The notes beneath the pieces were generated by a model that had not been told where the DNA came from, did not search any database, and was given only the letters and a program-made list of their open reading frames with translations. Shown here piece by piece: positions 32,540 through 40,797 of a stretch of DNA of 40,819 bases. The position numbers were made by a program, and so were the translations under genes. The stretch covers positions 1 through 40,819 of the forward strand of contig DGUV01000027.1 in assembly GCA_002395775.1 (NCBI GenBank), written 5' to 3'. Numbering within the stretch: the first letter of the stretch is position 1; each line of letters opens with the position of its first letter. The DNA is from Prevotellaceae bacterium UBA4301 (GTDB taxonomy: Bacteria > Bacteroidota > Bacteroidia > Bacteroidales > Bacteroidaceae).

Positions 32540-33733
32540 ATGGAATCCCTCCGACACATCTATCGCATCGGCATCGGCCCAAGCAGCAGCCATACCATGG
32601 GGCCGCAAAGTGCTGCCAAAATGTATCTCCAGCGCCACCCTGAGGCACATGCCTTCGACGTAGTGCTCTATGGTTCACTTGCCGCCACGGGTAAGGGCCA
32701 CATGACCGACTTGGCCATACTGCGCGTGCTGGAACAGCAAGGTCCCGTCCAGCTCCACTGGGAACCACGCATCCGCCTGCCTTATCACCCCAACGCCATG
32801 CGCTTTGCTGTGCAGGAGGCCGACGGTTCACTCACCGACGAATGGACGGTCTATAGTATCGGAGGAGGCGCCCTTTCACAAGGTCCCGGCGACGATGTTG
32901 AGCACCGTCGTGTCTATCCTCTCACCACTATGGACGACATCATGCATTGGTGTCAAGAGACGGGTTGTTCGCTCTGGGAATACGTCGAACGCAACGAAGG
33001 CCCCGAGATTTGGGACTATTTGCGACAAGTGTGGCTGGTGATGTGTGAAGCTGTGGAGCGAGGCATCAATCACGAAGGCGTACTGCCCGGTCCTCTCGGT
33101 CTGCAACGTAAGGCTCCCATCTACTACACCAAGGCCAAGGGCTACAAAGCCAATCTCCAAAGTTCCGGACTTGTCTATGCCTATGCTCTGGCCGTAAGCG
33201 AAGAGAACGCCTCGGGCGGCATCATTGCCACCGCTCCTACCTGTGGATCGTGCGGAGTCCTCCCAGGGGTGCTTTATCACTTGGGTCATAACCACGCCTT
33301 CTCTGAAGAACGGATTCTCCACGCCTTGGCCACGGCAGGTCTCATCGGAAATCTCGTAAAATACAACGCCAGCATCTCAGGTGCTGACGTCGGCTGTCAG
33401 GGAGAGGTGGGTGTAGCCAGTGCTATGGCCGCAGCTGCCGCCTGCCAACTTTTCGGAGGAAGTGTCACCCAAATTGAATATGCTGCAGAGATGGGACTCG
33501 AGCATCACTTGGGCATGACCTGCGATCCCGTGTGTGGGCTTGTGCAGATTCCTTGCATCGAGCGCAACGCCTTTGCTGCAGCTCGCGCCCTTGATGCTAA
33601 CTTCTACGCTTCGCTCTCTGACGGCCAGCATCGTGTCTCCTTCGACCGCGTTGTACGCGTCATGAAGCAAACGGGCCATGACCTGCCCTCCCTGTATAAA
33701 GAAACTTCAGAAGGCGGTTTAGCCAAGCTGTAG
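32540..33733 (+). CDS. sdaA: L-serine ammonia-lyase (iron-sulfur L-serine dehydratase)
   Basis: This enzyme deaminates L-serine to pyruvate and ammonia using a [4Fe-4S] cluster as Lewis acid. The 397-residue protein is the single-chain form with an N-terminal beta domain (GIGPSSSHTMGPQSAA) and a C-terminal alpha domain. The latter has APTCGSCGVLPG, KYNASISGADVGCQGEVG, and CDPVCGLVQIPCIERN, which hold the cluster cysteines. I chose the ATG at 32540; a TTG at 32531 is in frame and would add three residues. The 95-bp gap from prs holds no recognised promoter, so read-through from prs is possible. Confidence 0.93.
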   Translation: MESLRHIYRIGIGPSSSHTMGPQSAAKMYLQRHPEAHAFDVVLYGSLAATGKGHMTDLAILRVLEQQGPVQLHWEPRIRLPYHPNAMRFAVQEADGSLTDEWTVYSIGGGALSQGPGDDVEHRRVYPLTTMDDIMHWCQETGCSLWEYVERNEGPEIWDYLRQVWLVMCEAVERGINHEGVLPGPLGLQRKAPIYYTKAKGYKANLQSSGLVYAYALAVSEENASGGIIATAPTCGSCGVLPGVLYHLGHNHAFSEERILHALATAGLIGNLVKYNASISGADVGCQGEVGVASAMAAAAACQLFGGSVTQIEYAAEMGLEHHLGMTCDPVCGLVQIPCIERNAFAAARALDANFYASLSDGQHRVSFDRVVRVMKQTGHDLPSLYKETSEGGLAKL

Positions 33734-33749
33734 TCTAAGATTGTCCAAG

Positions 33750-34706
33750 CTACTCTGCAGTCGGGTCGGAAGGCGGATTGGAGCCGGAAGATTCGGAAGA
33801 CTCGGCTTGCTCCGGAACCTCAGACTTGTCTGAGTCCTTAGTATCGCGCTGGCGTCGGGCAGAGGCCACAGGAGGTTGCGCCTTCTTTTGTTCCTTTTGC
33901 ATCTTCTTGCGCGTCTTCTCTGCCTCCTTTGCTGCACGCTCTTCTTCCTTCTTGGCCTGGGCAGCCTCCTTTGCGGCTTTCTTTGCAGCCTCCTTTGCAG
34001 TTTTTTGCTTTTCCTTCAGCTGTTTCTCGTAATATTCGTTGCGCTGCTTTTGCAACCGCAGAGCTTCTTTGTCACTCATGCGGCGAGTGGCTACTGGGGG
34101 AGCCGTCTTCTGCTTGGCGACAGGCTTGGAAGATTTATCGGAGTCATTGGAGCTATCTGATTTGTCAGGATTAGGGCGTTCGGATTGAGTGGAGGGTTCT
34201 GCCTTATCTTGCTTTTGGGTTTTGGCAGCACGTTCTGCTCGCCGGCTGGTCTTGACCTTAGCATCTGACTTCTCGGGTTGGACTTCTTCATTAGCCTTTG
34301 TTGCTTTCTCTTGCTTCATGGATTTCTTGGCCTGCGTGGTTTGAGAAGCCTGGGAAGTTTGGGAAGTCGGTGAAGGCTGAACAGGCTGAATCTGCTCATG
34401 TGCAAACTGACTGGTATAGGTGCGTTGCACGGGTTTCGGCGTGAAGTCCCTACCACGCTTTTTCGCATCGCGAGCTCTCTCCTTGTTCTGCTGAATGGTT
34501 GTTCGCGTACGCTCCAGTTCTGCCTGCAGACGACGCAAATCACGCTCTTGGTCGCGCAATAGCGTACGGGTTTCCTTTGCCTTGTTCTTTACAGCCTGAA
34601 TGTCGTCCTTGATGTTTTGCACCACCTCCTCAGGTGTCTGAGCAAACAGACTAAGAATGAAGAAATGAGAGAATGAGAAAATGAGTAGTATAGCTAAGCG
34701 TTTCAT
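33750..34706 (-). CDS. secreted Lys/Ala/Glu-rich coiled-coil protein, unknown function
   Basis: A 318-residue protein with a signal peptide (MKRLAILLIFSFSHFFILSLFAQ). Residues about 25-85 predict a charged coiled coil (VVQNIKDDIQAVKNKAKETR, then RDLRRLQAELERTR). A Gln/Thr/Ser linker (SPTSQTSQASQTTQ) follows, then a mixed-charge stretch, a second helix made of Ala-Lys-Glu repeats (AAKEAAKKAAKEAAQAKKEE), and an acidic Ser/Pro tail. No catalytic domain or lipobox is seen. Such composition suggests a periplasmic structural or cell-wall-associated protein; that is a guess. Its stop is 16 bases from the convergent sdaA stop. No clear -7 box lies upstream. Confidence 0.7.
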   Translation of the reverse strand: MKRLAILLIFSFSHFFILSLFAQTPEEVVQNIKDDIQAVKNKAKETRTLLRDQERDLRRLQAELERTRTTIQQNKERARDAKKRGRDFTPKPVQRTYTSQFAHEQIQPVQPSPTSQTSQASQTTQAKKSMKQEKATKANEEVQPEKSDAKVKTSRRAERAAKTQKQDKAEPSTQSERPNPDKSDSSNDSDKSSKPVAKQKTAPPVATRRMSDKEALRLQKQRNEYYEKQLKEKQKTAKEAAKKAAKEAAQAKKEEERAAKEAEKTRKKMQKEQKKAQPPVASARRQRDTKDSDKSEVPEQAESSESSGSNPPSDPTAE

Positions 34707-34748
34707 ATAATATATTTACCTTTTATAAGAAGACCCTCTCCATGCCTC

Positions 34749-34800
34749 TCCCTTAAGGGAAGGTAAGCCTCGCTCTCTATTGTTCTCCCCTTGGGGGAGA
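34749..34800. repeat. pair of GC-rich palindromes in the gap between two minus-strand genes
   Basis: TCCCTTAAGGGA (34749-34760) is a perfect 12-bp palindrome. TCTCCCC (34784-34790) pairs with GGGGAGA (34794-34800) over a 3-base loop. Both lie in the 108-bp gap between the GH105-DUF4861 stop and the Lys-rich gene's start. They resemble the intergenic 'CTCTCCCTTAAGGG' palindromes common in many bacterial genomes; without a T-run they may be mRNA-end or repeat elements rather than classic terminators. Confidence 0.6.
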
Positions 34801-34814
34801 TTGTGTGGGCTCTA

Positions 34815-37130
34815 TTACTTAACGACTAAGGGGTGCTGAATATTGCGTGCGTAGGTCTGTAATTGTGCTTCCCACACTTGCTGATTGGGCACGTCATACT
34901 TGCTCCAGGCGCTTCCTGCGTAGTAAATGAAGGTTTGGCCGGCACGATAAGGCGTTATGCCCACAACATGCCCCACTGCCCCACTCTTCTTCTCTGGCAA
35001 GGGCAGATAGCGAAGCGACTTCATCTTCTCTGTGAAGAGCAGACCGATGTAGAGCTGTCCATTCTGGCCTTGAGGCGTGTCAAGAGCATCGGCATAGGTC
35101 ACGTACCCAGCCTTCTGATTAATCACGTAGGCCTTGGGCTGACTCTCGTGAACGGCAATACCGGCACAGAGCGATTTCCCGTTTATCTTTCCGTTATCGT
35201 CTGCCTCGTAAGTAACCTGAACCTTAGCCAGATGAGTGCCTTTGTCCTGACTGATGAGACGGGATTCGCGCACACCGTCGCGCTCGTACATTTGCTGTTG
35301 AACAGTGAAGCGAAGAGGACCGTTGTCGAGAATCTCGGCCTTCTCATACACATCGGGAAGCAAAAGTTTGTCTCCGTCCATCAAGGCTGGCGCACCTGCA
35401 CCCAGGGTCGCTCCTACGGTATAGGCGTCCATGCCCTGCCCCTTATCGCGATGATAGGTGTACACGTCACGATGGATTTGAGCCCATTCACCCCCGCGAC
35501 CTTGCCTCTTCAGGCGTTCGCTCACACCATAACTGGTCAGTTCGTTGTGGTAGAGTTGGTCTTGTATGGGATAGGTTACGTTCTTTGTGAAGGTGTCGAA
35601 ACCTGCAACACCCTTGTTGTGCATCTTGGGGCCATAGAAGCGCCAGGCATTCTTGTCGTTCTCCCAAGTCAGGTCGTCCTCACGATTGGGATAAATGCGT
35701 CCGTTTACGTCCAGACGATAGGCTTTTGGTTCGCCTGTGACCAAGGTAAATGTCGTTGAAGAATGAGGGGCGAGGAACACCTGAATAAGCAGTTTCCCAT
35801 CGCTTGTAATCTGATAGGGTTGTTCCACAGCGTCGCCGTCGAGCACGATGAACTGGCGTCCACCGCCTATCTTCAACTTGTCGAATACTTGCTGAGCATC
35901 CACTTCCACCACCTCCTGACGATTGTCGCCAGTGGGATTCTCAATAGTGATGTTTGTCCTGCGAGGTTGGTCAGCAATCTGAGGAGCACTGGGTTTCACA
36001 CCGCGTGAACAAGTTTCATCGAGATAGCGCACCCGCTCGCAAGCGGCAAGCAACCAAGCGCCCGTACCGAAGGGGGCTTGAGAACGACTGTCAACTATCT
36101 TCGTAGGGTCGGGTTTCTCGCCAATGGGCTGAACAAATCCTACACTCCCATCAGCTTGCAAGGCAGTTTGCGAAAGGTAGCGCCAAGCCTTCTCGATGGT
36201 CTCACCATACACAGCCTTGTCAAGATATCCATGATTAACACCCCACTCAAGTCCGTAGCAAAAGAAGGCTGTGCCAGAGGTCTCCGGGCCTGGAGCATCA
36301 CCCTCGCAGAGCATACTACGGCTCCAATAGCCATCGGGGCGCTGACAACGAGCCACACCTTCGGCCAGTTGCTGGAAGCGCTGTACAAAGATGTCGCGAT
36401 TCTTGTAGTCGCGAGGCATATCGGCAAGCACCTTTGCCAAGCCTGCAAGCACCCATCCGTCGCCACGAGCCCAGAAACTCTTGCCTTCGTCGCAGGACGT
36501 CTTCACCTTTGGCCAAATGTATTTTCCATCGCGATAGTAAAGTTGAGCTTCAGCATCCCACATGAGAGAATCGCTCCAGAGGAAGTTCTCATAGAGTTTG
36601 TCGAGATACATCTCATCGCCCGTCAGCCGGTACATCTTGGTCATTACGGGCATAACCATGTAGAGGGCATCTGCCCACCACCAAAACTTGTTGTCCTGCA
36701 TCTGGCACTCATAGGCCATCACCTCCTTGGCTCGCGCCACCTTGTAGTCAGTCGGCACGAGATTGAACATGTCGATGTAAGTCTGGAAGCAGATTTGCCA
36801 ATCACCAAAAAGCACAAAATCCTGTCCTTCACCATAGCTTTTGTACTTCCACTGACGCTTATCGTTAGAGCGCGCACCCTTCCAGTCATTGTGGCGACAC
36901 CAGCGGTCGCTGTACTGATACCACTCGGCTCGTCCTGTAAGACGATAGGCCTCCATGTTGCCCGTGAAATAGGCCGCATGGTCCCAGAAAGCACGCACGT
37001 AAGGCGTATTGTGAGCCTGCCAATAGTCATTGACTTTACCTATCATTGTCAGTACGTCACTCGAACTTTCCGCCCAGTTTGCACCTGCACAAGAAAGGAC
37101 CAGAAAAAGGCTTAAAAGAATTTTTTTCAT
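34815..37130 (-). CDS. secreted GH88/GH105 unsaturated uronyl hydrolase with DUF4861-like domain
   Basis: A 771-residue exported protein (signal peptide MKKILLSLFLVLSCAGANWA). Residues about 30-375 form a GH88/GH105 (alpha/alpha)6 barrel: WWADALYMVMPVM gives the catalytic Asp154, and SFWARGDGWVLAGLAKVL matches the family's 'W-x-R-G-x-G-W' motif. These enzymes remove the 4,5-unsaturated uronic acid from the ends of lyase products. Residues about 400-771 look like the DUF4861 beta-rich domain (TWENDKNAWRFYGP and YGVSERLKRQGRGGEW), a family of unknown role often fused or adjacent to GH105 in Bacteroidota. It is the second GH105 in the window. Promoter at 37154-37184. Confidence 0.85.
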   Translation of the reverse strand: MKKILLSLFLVLSCAGANWAESSSDVLTMIGKVNDYWQAHNTPYVRAFWDHAAYFTGNMEAYRLTGRAEWYQYSDRWCRHNDWKGARSNDKRQWKYKSYGEGQDFVLFGDWQICFQTYIDMFNLVPTDYKVARAKEVMAYECQMQDNKFWWWADALYMVMPVMTKMYRLTGDEMYLDKLYENFLWSDSLMWDAEAQLYYRDGKYIWPKVKTSCDEGKSFWARGDGWVLAGLAKVLADMPRDYKNRDIFVQRFQQLAEGVARCQRPDGYWSRSMLCEGDAPGPETSGTAFFCYGLEWGVNHGYLDKAVYGETIEKAWRYLSQTALQADGSVGFVQPIGEKPDPTKIVDSRSQAPFGTGAWLLAACERVRYLDETCSRGVKPSAPQIADQPRRTNITIENPTGDNRQEVVEVDAQQVFDKLKIGGGRQFIVLDGDAVEQPYQITSDGKLLIQVFLAPHSSTTFTLVTGEPKAYRLDVNGRIYPNREDDLTWENDKNAWRFYGPKMHNKGVAGFDTFTKNVTYPIQDQLYHNELTSYGVSERLKRQGRGGEWAQIHRDVYTYHRDKGQGMDAYTVGATLGAGAPALMDGDKLLLPDVYEKAEILDNGPLRFTVQQQMYERDGVRESRLISQDKGTHLAKVQVTYEADDNGKINGKSLCAGIAVHESQPKAYVINQKAGYVTYADALDTPQGQNGQLYIGLLFTEKMKSLRYLPLPEKKSGAVGHVVGITPYRAGQTFIYYAGSAWSKYDVPNQQVWEAQLQTYARNIQHPLVVK

Positions 37131-37153
37131 TGCATTTTAGATTTTATTTCGCC

Positions 37154-37184
37154 CAAAGATACGAATTATTTTACAATAGACAAT
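37154..37184 (-). promoter_or_regulatory. promoter of the GH105-DUF4861 gene: ATTG, 19 bp, TATCTTTG on the minus strand
   Basis: CAAAGATA (37154-37161) and CAAT (37181-37184) on the plus strand are 19 bp apart, i.e. ATTG-N19-TATCTTTG on the minus strand, 23 bases before the ATG. Confidence 0.72.
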
Positions 37185-37213
37185 TCACATTTCATAAATA
37201 TTTCATACATTTG
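37183..37213 (+). promoter_or_regulatory. promoter of the heptad-repeat gene: ATTC, 19 bp, TACATTTG
   Basis: TACATTTG (37206-37213) is an exact -7 box; ATTC at 37183-37186 sits 19 bp upstream and overlaps the -33 element of the divergent promoter. The leader to the ATG at 37261 is about 40 nt and A/T-rich. Confidence 0.6.
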
Positions 37214-37260
37214 CGAAGTAAAACTATTAAACTATTAATCAATTAAACTCACTCATCGTT

Positions 37261-37935
37261 ATGAAAAAGTTCATTATTGCAGCTGCACTCATGTGCATGG
37301 GCACAAGCCTGATGGCTCAGGAAGTTGCCACAAGCGAGAAGTCATGTCAGGATTGGGTAAACCAGTTTGAGCAGGAAATCGTTGCCCTGAAGGCCGAGGT
37401 TGCCAAGGTGAAAATTGAATCGAAAGCCGACCCCAAGAATAACGAGCTTAAAGGCCGCCTGAAGGATAAGGAACTTGCTCTGAAAGCAGCACAAAGCAAC
37501 CTGAAAGTGGCCAAGAACGGCGTGAAGGAAGAAGCCAAGGCCGACAAGGAGATTGCAAAGGCTAAGGCTCAAGTAGCAAAACTCCAGAAGCAGCAGGACA
37601 AAGCCAACGCCAACGTGCAGAAGGCCGAGCAAGGTGTTGTGAAGGCCGAACAAAAGGTAAGTGCCGCCGAGCAGAAGGTGGCCAAGGCCGAGCAGGGCGT
37701 AGCTAAAGCCCAGCAGAAGGTTGAGGAGGCTCGTCAGGGTGTGAACAAGGCCAAGGACGATGTCGTAAAGGCCAAGGACGCTGTAGCCAAAGCCAAGGAC
37801 GATGCCGCAAAAGCCGTGAACACCAGCGAGGTGAACACCAATGCCATCAAGGCCGCCGAAGAAAAGAAAGCAGCTGCCAAGGCCAACATACTGAAGGGTA
37901 TCAGCATCAAGGCCGATGGCACCAGCGGACGATAA
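37261..37935 (+). CDS. periplasmic Val/Ala heptad-repeat coiled-coil protein
   Basis: A 224-residue exported protein (signal peptide ending SLMA, no lipobox). Residues 119-181 are nine perfect heptads, each opening with Val (119, 126, 133 ... 175) and most with Ala at the fourth position, such as VAKAEQG and VVKAKDA. This places Val at 'a' and Ala at 'd' of a tight helix bundle. The upstream part (25-118) is also helical and Lys/Glu/Ala-rich. It resembles LEA-like or Lpp-like periplasmic helices in composition but lacks the lipid Cys and terminal Lys of Lpp. A structural or spacer role is likely but unproven. A hairpin terminator follows. Confidence 0.78.
   Translation: MKKFIIAAALMCMGTSLMAQEVATSEKSCQDWVNQFEQEIVALKAEVAKVKIESKADPKNNELKGRLKDKELALKAAQSNLKVAKNGVKEEAKADKEIAKAKAQVAKLQKQQDKANANVQKAEQGVVKAEQKVSAAEQKVAKAEQGVAKAQQKVEEARQGVNKAKDDVVKAKDAVAKAKDDAAKAVNTSEVNTNAIKAAEEKKAAAKANILKGISIKADGTSGR
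37615..37803 (+). repeat. in-gene 21-bp (heptad) repeats
   Basis: Nine consecutive 21-nt units encode the V-x-K-A-x-x-x heptads. The DNA units are imperfect (many contain GGCCAAGG or AAGGCC), so the repeat looks old or under protein-level selection rather than freshly duplicated. Confidence 0.8.
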
Positions 37936-37972
37936 GAGTCAGCTGAGATACGTACCAGACACGATTCACACT

Positions 37973-38004
37973 ACCCTGCCTCCAGACTTTGGTGGCAGGG
38001 TTTT
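37973..38004 (+). terminator. intrinsic terminator after the heptad-repeat gene
   Basis: ACCCTGCC (37973-37980) pairs with GGCAGGGT (37994-38001) over a 13-base loop and is followed by TTTTATTT. It ends the heptad-gene transcript; its T-tail abuts the TTTG -33 element of the next promoter. Confidence 0.85.
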
Positions 38005-38005
38005 A

Positions 38006-38037
38006 TTTGCTGTTTCCGAAAATTATTTCTAACTTTG
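38006..38037 (+). promoter_or_regulatory. dpp4 promoter: TTTG, 20 bp, TAACTTTG
   Basis: TTTG (38006-38009), 20 bp, then TAACTTTG (38030-38037) is the best match to the full Bacteroidota promoter consensus in the window. It lies 29 bases before the ATG at 38067. Confidence 0.78.
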
Positions 38038-38066
38038 CAGACGTAAACAATAAAAAACACATAGAC

Positions 38067-40265
38067 ATGAAACGTATCGCACTTCTCCTTTGCTCACTCT
38101 TCGTCGCACATTGTGCCTTTGCTTCTGCACGACTCGACCTGAAGGAACTCTGTTCGGGCAAATACACTGCCCGACGCATCTATGGCGTCCACCCCCTGAA
38201 CGACGGGGAAAGATACTCCCAGCTGAGTGCCGACCGCAAACAGATTGTGGCTTATTCGTTCCGCACTGGCCAACAAGAGAGCACCCTGTTTGACGTTGAC
38301 AAGACGCGCGGCAAGGTGAAGTTGGAAAACATTGACGGCTATGTCATGAGTCCCGACGAGAAGAACATACTCATCCAGACGAAGACACAAAGCATCTACC
38401 GACGTTCCAAGACTGCTGTTTATTATATATATAGTATGGTAAACCGCACACTCACTCCGCTATCAGACGGAGGACCGCAAGAATGTCCCGTGTGGAGTCC
38501 CGACGGATACATGGTAGCCTTCGTCCGCGACAACAACATCCATCTCGTCAAGCTCCTCTTCAACAACAGCGAGAGCCAGGTGACGAAGGACGGCAAGTTC
38601 AATCACGTCATAAACGGCAAGCCCGACTGGGTGAATGAAGAAGAATTCGTGACGGACAGAAGTCTTACGTTCAATGCCGACAACACCATGCTTTGCTGGA
38701 TTCGATACGACGAGACGGAAGTCCCCACGTTTAGTTTCCCCTGGTACAAAGGGATGAATCCCGAGAAGCAAGAATATCTGACCTACCCCGGCAGCTACGA
38801 ATACAAATACCCCATGGCCGGCGAGCGCAACAGCAAGGTGAGCGTCCTCTCTTATGACATCAAGAGCCATCAGACGCGCACCCTGCAAGTGCCACTTGAG
38901 AGCGACGGATACATCCCTCGCATTTTCATGACCAGCGACCCGACAAAGCTGGCCGTGGTCACCCTCAACCGTCATCAGGACCGCATGGACCTGTACATGG
39001 CCAATCCACGATCGACCGAAGCACGATTGGTGCTGCGCGACGAGGTGGAGCACTACATCGGCGAGAATGCCTACAACCAGATGCTTTTCACTGACGGAGG
39101 ATTTGTCATGTGCAGCGAGCGGGACGGCTGGAACCACATCTACCACTATGACCTCAACGGCAATCTGAAGAAACAGGTGACGAGCGGCAAATACATGGTG
39201 ACCGACTTCTATGGTTACGACAAACTGACAGGCGCCTACTATTACCAATCGACCCAGGAAAGCCCCCTGCGACGTGCCATATACAAGACCGACGCCAAGG
39301 GGAAGGTGGTAAAGCTATCGGCACAGGCTGGTACGAACAGCGCCGTATTTAGCAAGACGATGAAGTACTACATGAATGTCTATAGCAACCTTCAGACGCC
39401 TCCCGTCACCACCCTTTGCGACTATTCGGGGCGCACGCTGAAGACTCTCGTCGATAACAAGGACTTGGTCAGCCAACTCGCCACGAAGCAGCTGGGCACG
39501 AAAGAGTTCTTCACCTTCAAGACCTCAAACGGGACGGAACTCAACGGCTACATGGTGCGCCCTGCTGACTTCAGCACGTCGAGGAAGTATCCCGTCATCA
39601 TGTTCCAATACAGCGGCCCCGGAAGCCAGCAAGTGCTCGACAGCTGGCAAACGGGCAACATGGGTGGCTGCCTTTATGAACAATATCTGGCTCAGTTGGG
39701 CTTCATCAGCGTTTGCGTAGATGGCCGCGGCACAGGCGGACGAGGCGCGGCATTTGAGAAGCAAACCTACCTGCGGATGGGTCAGCTCGAGGCAGAGGAC
39801 CAAGTGGAGACGGCTCTCTATCTTGCCAGTCTCCCCTACATCGACAAAAACCGCATTGGCATCTGGGGTTGGTCGTTCGGTGGTTTCTGCACCCTCATGA
39901 GCATGTCGGAGGGCCGACCTGTCTTTGCCGCAGGTGTGGCCGTAGCACCTCCCACCTGCTGGCGATACTACGACTCGGTATATACCGAACGCTTCATGCG
40001 CACTCCGCAGGAGAACCCCGACGGCTATGGCGTGAGTGCCATCTCAAGAGCTCCGCAGCTCTCTGGCAACCTGCTCATCTGTCACGGACTTGCCGACGAC
40101 AACGTCCACTTCCGCAACACTGCCGAATACGTAGAGGCTCTGGTGCAAGCCGACAAGGACTTCAAGATGCTGACCTACACCAACCGCAACCACAGCATCT
40201 TTGGCGGCAACACGCGCTACCACCTCTACCGCCAGATCACCCAGTGGTTCCAGCGCGAAATGTAG
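38067..40265 (+). CDS. dipeptidyl peptidase IV (S9B prolyl peptidase)
   Basis: DPP IV cleaves X-Pro (and X-Ala) dipeptides from peptide N-termini, in the periplasm or outer envelope of Bacteroidota. I start at 38067, where the signal peptide begins (MKRIALLLCSLFVAHCAFAS); the protein has 732 residues. An N-terminal beta-propeller (about 40-490) carries the double-Glu clamp in DWVNEEEF (residues 187-194) that binds the free N-terminus. The C-terminal hydrolase has DGRGTGGRG, GWSFGG with Ser603, HGLADDNVHF with Asp677 and NRNHSIFGG with His709: a complete triad. It fits an asaccharolytic supplement to glycan use. Single-gene unit. Confidence 0.95.
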   Translation: MKRIALLLCSLFVAHCAFASARLDLKELCSGKYTARRIYGVHPLNDGERYSQLSADRKQIVAYSFRTGQQESTLFDVDKTRGKVKLENIDGYVMSPDEKNILIQTKTQSIYRRSKTAVYYIYSMVNRTLTPLSDGGPQECPVWSPDGYMVAFVRDNNIHLVKLLFNNSESQVTKDGKFNHVINGKPDWVNEEEFVTDRSLTFNADNTMLCWIRYDETEVPTFSFPWYKGMNPEKQEYLTYPGSYEYKYPMAGERNSKVSVLSYDIKSHQTRTLQVPLESDGYIPRIFMTSDPTKLAVVTLNRHQDRMDLYMANPRSTEARLVLRDEVEHYIGENAYNQMLFTDGGFVMCSERDGWNHIYHYDLNGNLKKQVTSGKYMVTDFYGYDKLTGAYYYQSTQESPLRRAIYKTDAKGKVVKLSAQAGTNSAVFSKTMKYYMNVYSNLQTPPVTTLCDYSGRTLKTLVDNKDLVSQLATKQLGTKEFFTFKTSNGTELNGYMVRPADFSTSRKYPVIMFQYSGPGSQQVLDSWQTGNMGGCLYEQYLAQLGFISVCVDGRGTGGRGAAFEKQTYLRMGQLEAEDQVETALYLASLPYIDKNRIGIWGWSFGGFCTLMSMSEGRPVFAAGVAVAPPTCWRYYDSVYTERFMRTPQENPDGYGVSAISRAPQLSGNLLICHGLADDNVHFRNTAEYVEALVQADKDFKMLTYTNRNHSIFGGNTRYHLYRQITQWFQREM

Positions 40266-40287
40266 TTGGGGCTGATTGGATAGCCGG

Positions 40288-40749
40288 CTACTCCTCTTCC
40301 TCGCGAAATTTGGCCACGGCCTGCTCGTCGAAGTACATCAGCACGGGGTCGTAGCCCTGAGGCATGTAGAGGAAGATGATGCCGCCTTCGACATTCCATC
40401 GCATACCGTTCTGCACCTCTATGGCCTCGCCGTGGTGAGCCACAAGCGAGTCGGCAAGCGCATTCTGGTCGATGAACTTGGGTGTGACAGTGATTTTGTA
40501 CACAAGGCGCGAGCGTTTCGTGTACTCGGCCTTCAGGTAGCTGTCGCGGCCATAGATGCTGCCTTTGTAGATGTAATAGCGGTCGCCTCCCACGCGCTTC
40601 TGCAAGGGGTAGCGTTGTCTCACTTGCTTCGTGAAGTCGTCGATTGTAACACCCATGGGGAAGCCCATGAAGTCGAGGTGGGACTCTTGCGCTACGCCAG
40701 CAAGGCAGGAAAAATGGATGAAGAGGAACAGGAGTACATACTTTTTCAT
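40288..40749 (-). CDS. small secreted protein, unknown function
   Basis: A 153-residue protein with a signal peptide (MKKYVLLFLFIHFSCLAGVA); I prefer the ATG at 40749 over the one at 40755, which only adds MA. The mature part begins HLDFMGFPMGVTIDDFTKQV, a pattern seen in small hypothetical Bacteroidales proteins that I know only by recurrence, and continues with alternating strands (RYYIYKGSIYG, YKITVTPKF). It is not a lipoprotein: the Cys at the signal end is not in a lipobox. It ends with acidic EEE, 22 bases from the convergent dpp4 stop. Function unknown. Confidence 0.7.
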   Translation of the reverse strand: MKKYVLLFLFIHFSCLAGVAQESHLDFMGFPMGVTIDDFTKQVRQRYPLQKRVGGDRYYIYKGSIYGRDSYLKAEYTKRSRLVYKITVTPKFIDQNALADSLVAHHGEAIEVQNGMRWNVEGGIIFLYMPQGYDPVLMYFDEQAVAKFREEEE

Positions 40750-40797
40750 AGCCATAAGAGTTAATTAGTTCTCACATCAGGCCGAAGGCCGAAAAAG

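Noticed and set aside
36078..37115. Long open frames antisense to GH105-DUF4861 (also 34863-35759)
   Set aside because: They lie completely inside a well-supported gene, show no recognisable motif or signal peptide, and arise from codon bias.
37989..38066. Longer N-terminus of the dipeptidyl peptidase
   Set aside because: It would start within the terminator and upstream of the promoter; the signal peptide starts at 38067.
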